8,004 nt of DNA from GCA-2718595 sp963935005. Its GTDB lineage: Bacteria > Gemmatimonadota > Gemmatimonadetes > Longimicrobiales > Gaopeijiaceae. The notes beneath the pieces were generated by a model. The model saw only the letters and a list, made by a program, of their open reading frames with translations, made no database searches and was not told the DNA's origin. A program made the translations under genes and the position numbers. Position 1 is the stretch's first letter. Every line of letters begins with the position of its first letter. This document shows positions 6,741 to 8,004 of the stretch, in pieces. Location: contig CAWWAX010000067.1 in NCBI GenBank assembly GCA_963935005.1, forward strand, positions 1 through 8,004, read 5' to 3'.

Positions 6741-8004
6741 CAGGAAGTTGAGATCATTTTAGCCATTTTCTTCCTCATTACTGGATCCAGGTACCTCTTT
6801 CTCAAACGAATCGCGTCAGGCACTACTTCTATCAACTCATCTTCAGCTATGAATTCTAATGCCAGCTCTAAAGTCAACTCTCGCGGAGGTTCTAGCTTGA
6901 TATTTTCATCGGATGATGTGGTCCTCATATTAGTCAATTTTTTCTCTTTGCAAACGTTGACATCCATATCTCCTGGCCGAGCGTTTTCACCTACGATCAT
7001 ACCAGCGTATACTGGATCAGTGGGACTCACTAACATCTTAGCCCTCTCTTGTAAATTAAAAAGAGCAAACCCCACAGCTACTCCTTGTCTGTCCGCGACT
7101 AACACGCCCCTTTTTCTCCCTATCAGATCTCCAGCATGGAGACCATACTCTAGAAACCGGTGATGCAAAATACCCTCACCTCTTGTATCAGTTAAAAATT
7201 CTGATCTGTAGCCAAAGAGTCCTCTAGTCGGAACCTTAAACCGGATGTGGACTGATCCAGAGTCAGTATTCCTCATCTCAATCATTTCACCTTTGCGAGG
7301 ACCCATTTTTTCCATCACAGCACCGACATAGGCTTCTGGAATCTCGATGGCGACTTCCTCGAAGGGTTCCAATATGCCTTCTGGGCTATGCTTTTTAATC
7401 ACCTTAGGCCTTGATACTTGGAACTCATAGCCTTCTCTGCGCATAGTCTCCATTAGAATAGATAAGTGCAACTCCCCTCTTCCTGAAACAGTAAAAGTGT
7501 CTGGACCTCCATCTTCTTGCACTCTCAGGGCGACGTTCCGCTCAAGTTCTCTTAGTAACCTTTCTCGTATCTGTCTTGTAGTAATAAATCGTCCAGATTT
7601 TCCGGCAAAGGGAGAATTATTGACCATAAAGTCTACTGAAAGGGTCGGTTCCTCTACTGCTATCCCCCTTAACCTTTCCCCATTTTGTAGATCTGAAATA
7701 GTTTTTCCAATTTCTACGCCATCGATACCGGCAATTCCAATAATATCACCAGCAGAAGCATCTTCAACCTCTATCTTCTGCAACCCTTCAAATCCGTATA
7801 TTTTAGTAACTTTCGCCTTGGTGCCTTCATCCAAGGGTACTTCCCCAGGCTCACCAAGAGGAAGCAGTAAGACTTGGTCGCCTACAGCTACAACCCCACG
7901 CTCGATTCTTCCAATCCCTATACGACCTACGTAGTTGGAGTGATCCAACGTGGAAACTAACATCTGGAATGAACCAGATGTATCGACATTCGGAGAGGGG
8001 ATAG
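6740..8004 (-). CDS. typA: Translational GTPase TypA/BipA, N-terminal G domain beyond window edge
   Basis: About 420 C-terminal codons are visible. The frame stays open to the right edge, upstream of the internal ATG at 7963, and reads IPSPNVDTSGSFQ before MLVSTLDHSNYVGRIGIGR. Full-length TypA is near 600 residues, so about 190 residues carrying the P-loop and other G motifs are missing. Visible parts are the EF-Tu-like domain II (8004 to about 7650), domain III with GRGELHLSILMETMRREGYE (about 7483-7424), an EF-G-like domain V with EPFEEVAIEIPEAYVGAVME, and the TypA-specific C-terminal domain with YAGMIVGENARPGDMDVN and CKEKKLTNMR (ending near 6920). TypA is a ribosome-associated GTPase involved in 50S assembly and in growth under cold or other stress. 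The specific C-terminal motifs exclude EF-G, LepA and EF-Tu. The stop overlaps the start of the thioredoxin-like gene by one base. Confidence 0.97.
   Translation of the reverse strand, partial: IPSPNVDTSGSFQMLVSTLDHSNYVGRIGIGRIERGVVAVGDQVLLLPLGEPGEVPLDEGTKAKVTKIYGFEGLQKIEVEDASAGDIIGIAGIDGVEIGKTISDLQNGERLRGIAVEEPTLSVDFMVNNSPFAGKSGRFITTRQIRERLLRELERNVALRVQEDGGPDTFTVSGRGELHLSILMETMRREGYEFQVSRPKVIKKHSPEGILEPFEEVAIEIPEAYVGAVMEKMGPRKGEMIEMRNTDSGSVHIRFKVPTRGLFGYRSEFLTDTRGEGILHHRFLEYGLHAGDLIGRKRGVLVADRQGVAVGFALFNLQERAKMLVSPTDPVYAGMIVGENARPGDMDVNVCKEKKLTNMRTTSSDENIKLEPPRELTLELALEFIAEDELIEVVPDAIRLRKRYLDPVMRKKMAKMISTS

Noticed and set aside
6660..7163. 167-codon plus-strand frame antisense to typA
   Set aside because: It lies opposite the conserved TypA C-terminal domain and the start of the thioredoxin-like gene. 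Its Ser/Leu-rich product looks like reverse-frame translation.
7497..7934. 145-codon plus-strand frame antisense to typA domains II and III
   Set aside because: Typical shadow of a strongly conserved gene, rich in Ser, Pro and Ile with no motif.

Overview
The window looks like an ordinary chromosomal region of an uncultivated or poorly sampled bacterium, probably from the FCB superphylum (Bacteroidota / Gemmatimonadota / Marinimicrobia and relatives). The lineage pointers are a PorX-type response regulator fused to a PglZ phosphatase domain, a TonB-like energy transducer, a HemQ-type chlorite-dismutase-family protein and weak or missing Shine-Dalgarno sequences at many starts. Base composition looks moderate, somewhat AT-rich by eye. 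The phylum cannot be fixed from this sequence alone.

Layout. Bases 1-3044 are read on the minus strand: a TonB-like envelope protein, then rlmN (23S rRNA/tRNA adenine C2 methyltransferase), then the N-terminal two thirds of a PorX-like gene that runs off the left edge. Bases 3045-3230 are a divergent intergenic control region; it holds three copies of ATTAC spaced exactly 10 bp apart. Bases 3231-6183 are a tight plus-strand cluster: hemQ/chdC (coproheme decarboxylase family), heme o synthase (ctaB/cyoE) and a secreted DmpA-type S58 (P1) peptidase, with gaps of about 10-21 bp. The strand then switches back. Bases 6222-8004 hold typA/bipA, cut at its 5' end by the right edge, and a thioredoxin-fold gene whose ATG overlaps the typA stop (TGATG). 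The two convergent blocks are 38 bp apart, with a small hairpin between them.

How the genes fit together. The HemQ and CyoE proteins are consecutive in function: HemQ-type decarboxylases produce heme b, and CyoE farnesylates heme b to heme o for terminal oxidases. The S58 peptidase has no obvious link to heme. RlmN and TypA both act on the ribosome. PorX is known in Bacteroidota as a regulator of the type IX secretion system; its partners are not in the window. No tRNA, rRNA, CRISPR array, insertion sequence, prophage gene or defence cassette was seen, and no stretch longer than about 190 bases lacks a gene. I found no undescribed multigene system. The best leads are small: the phased repeat in the divergent region, a leader mini-ORF overlapping the GTG start of the TonB-like gene, and the single-cysteine thioredoxin-like protein coupled to TypA.
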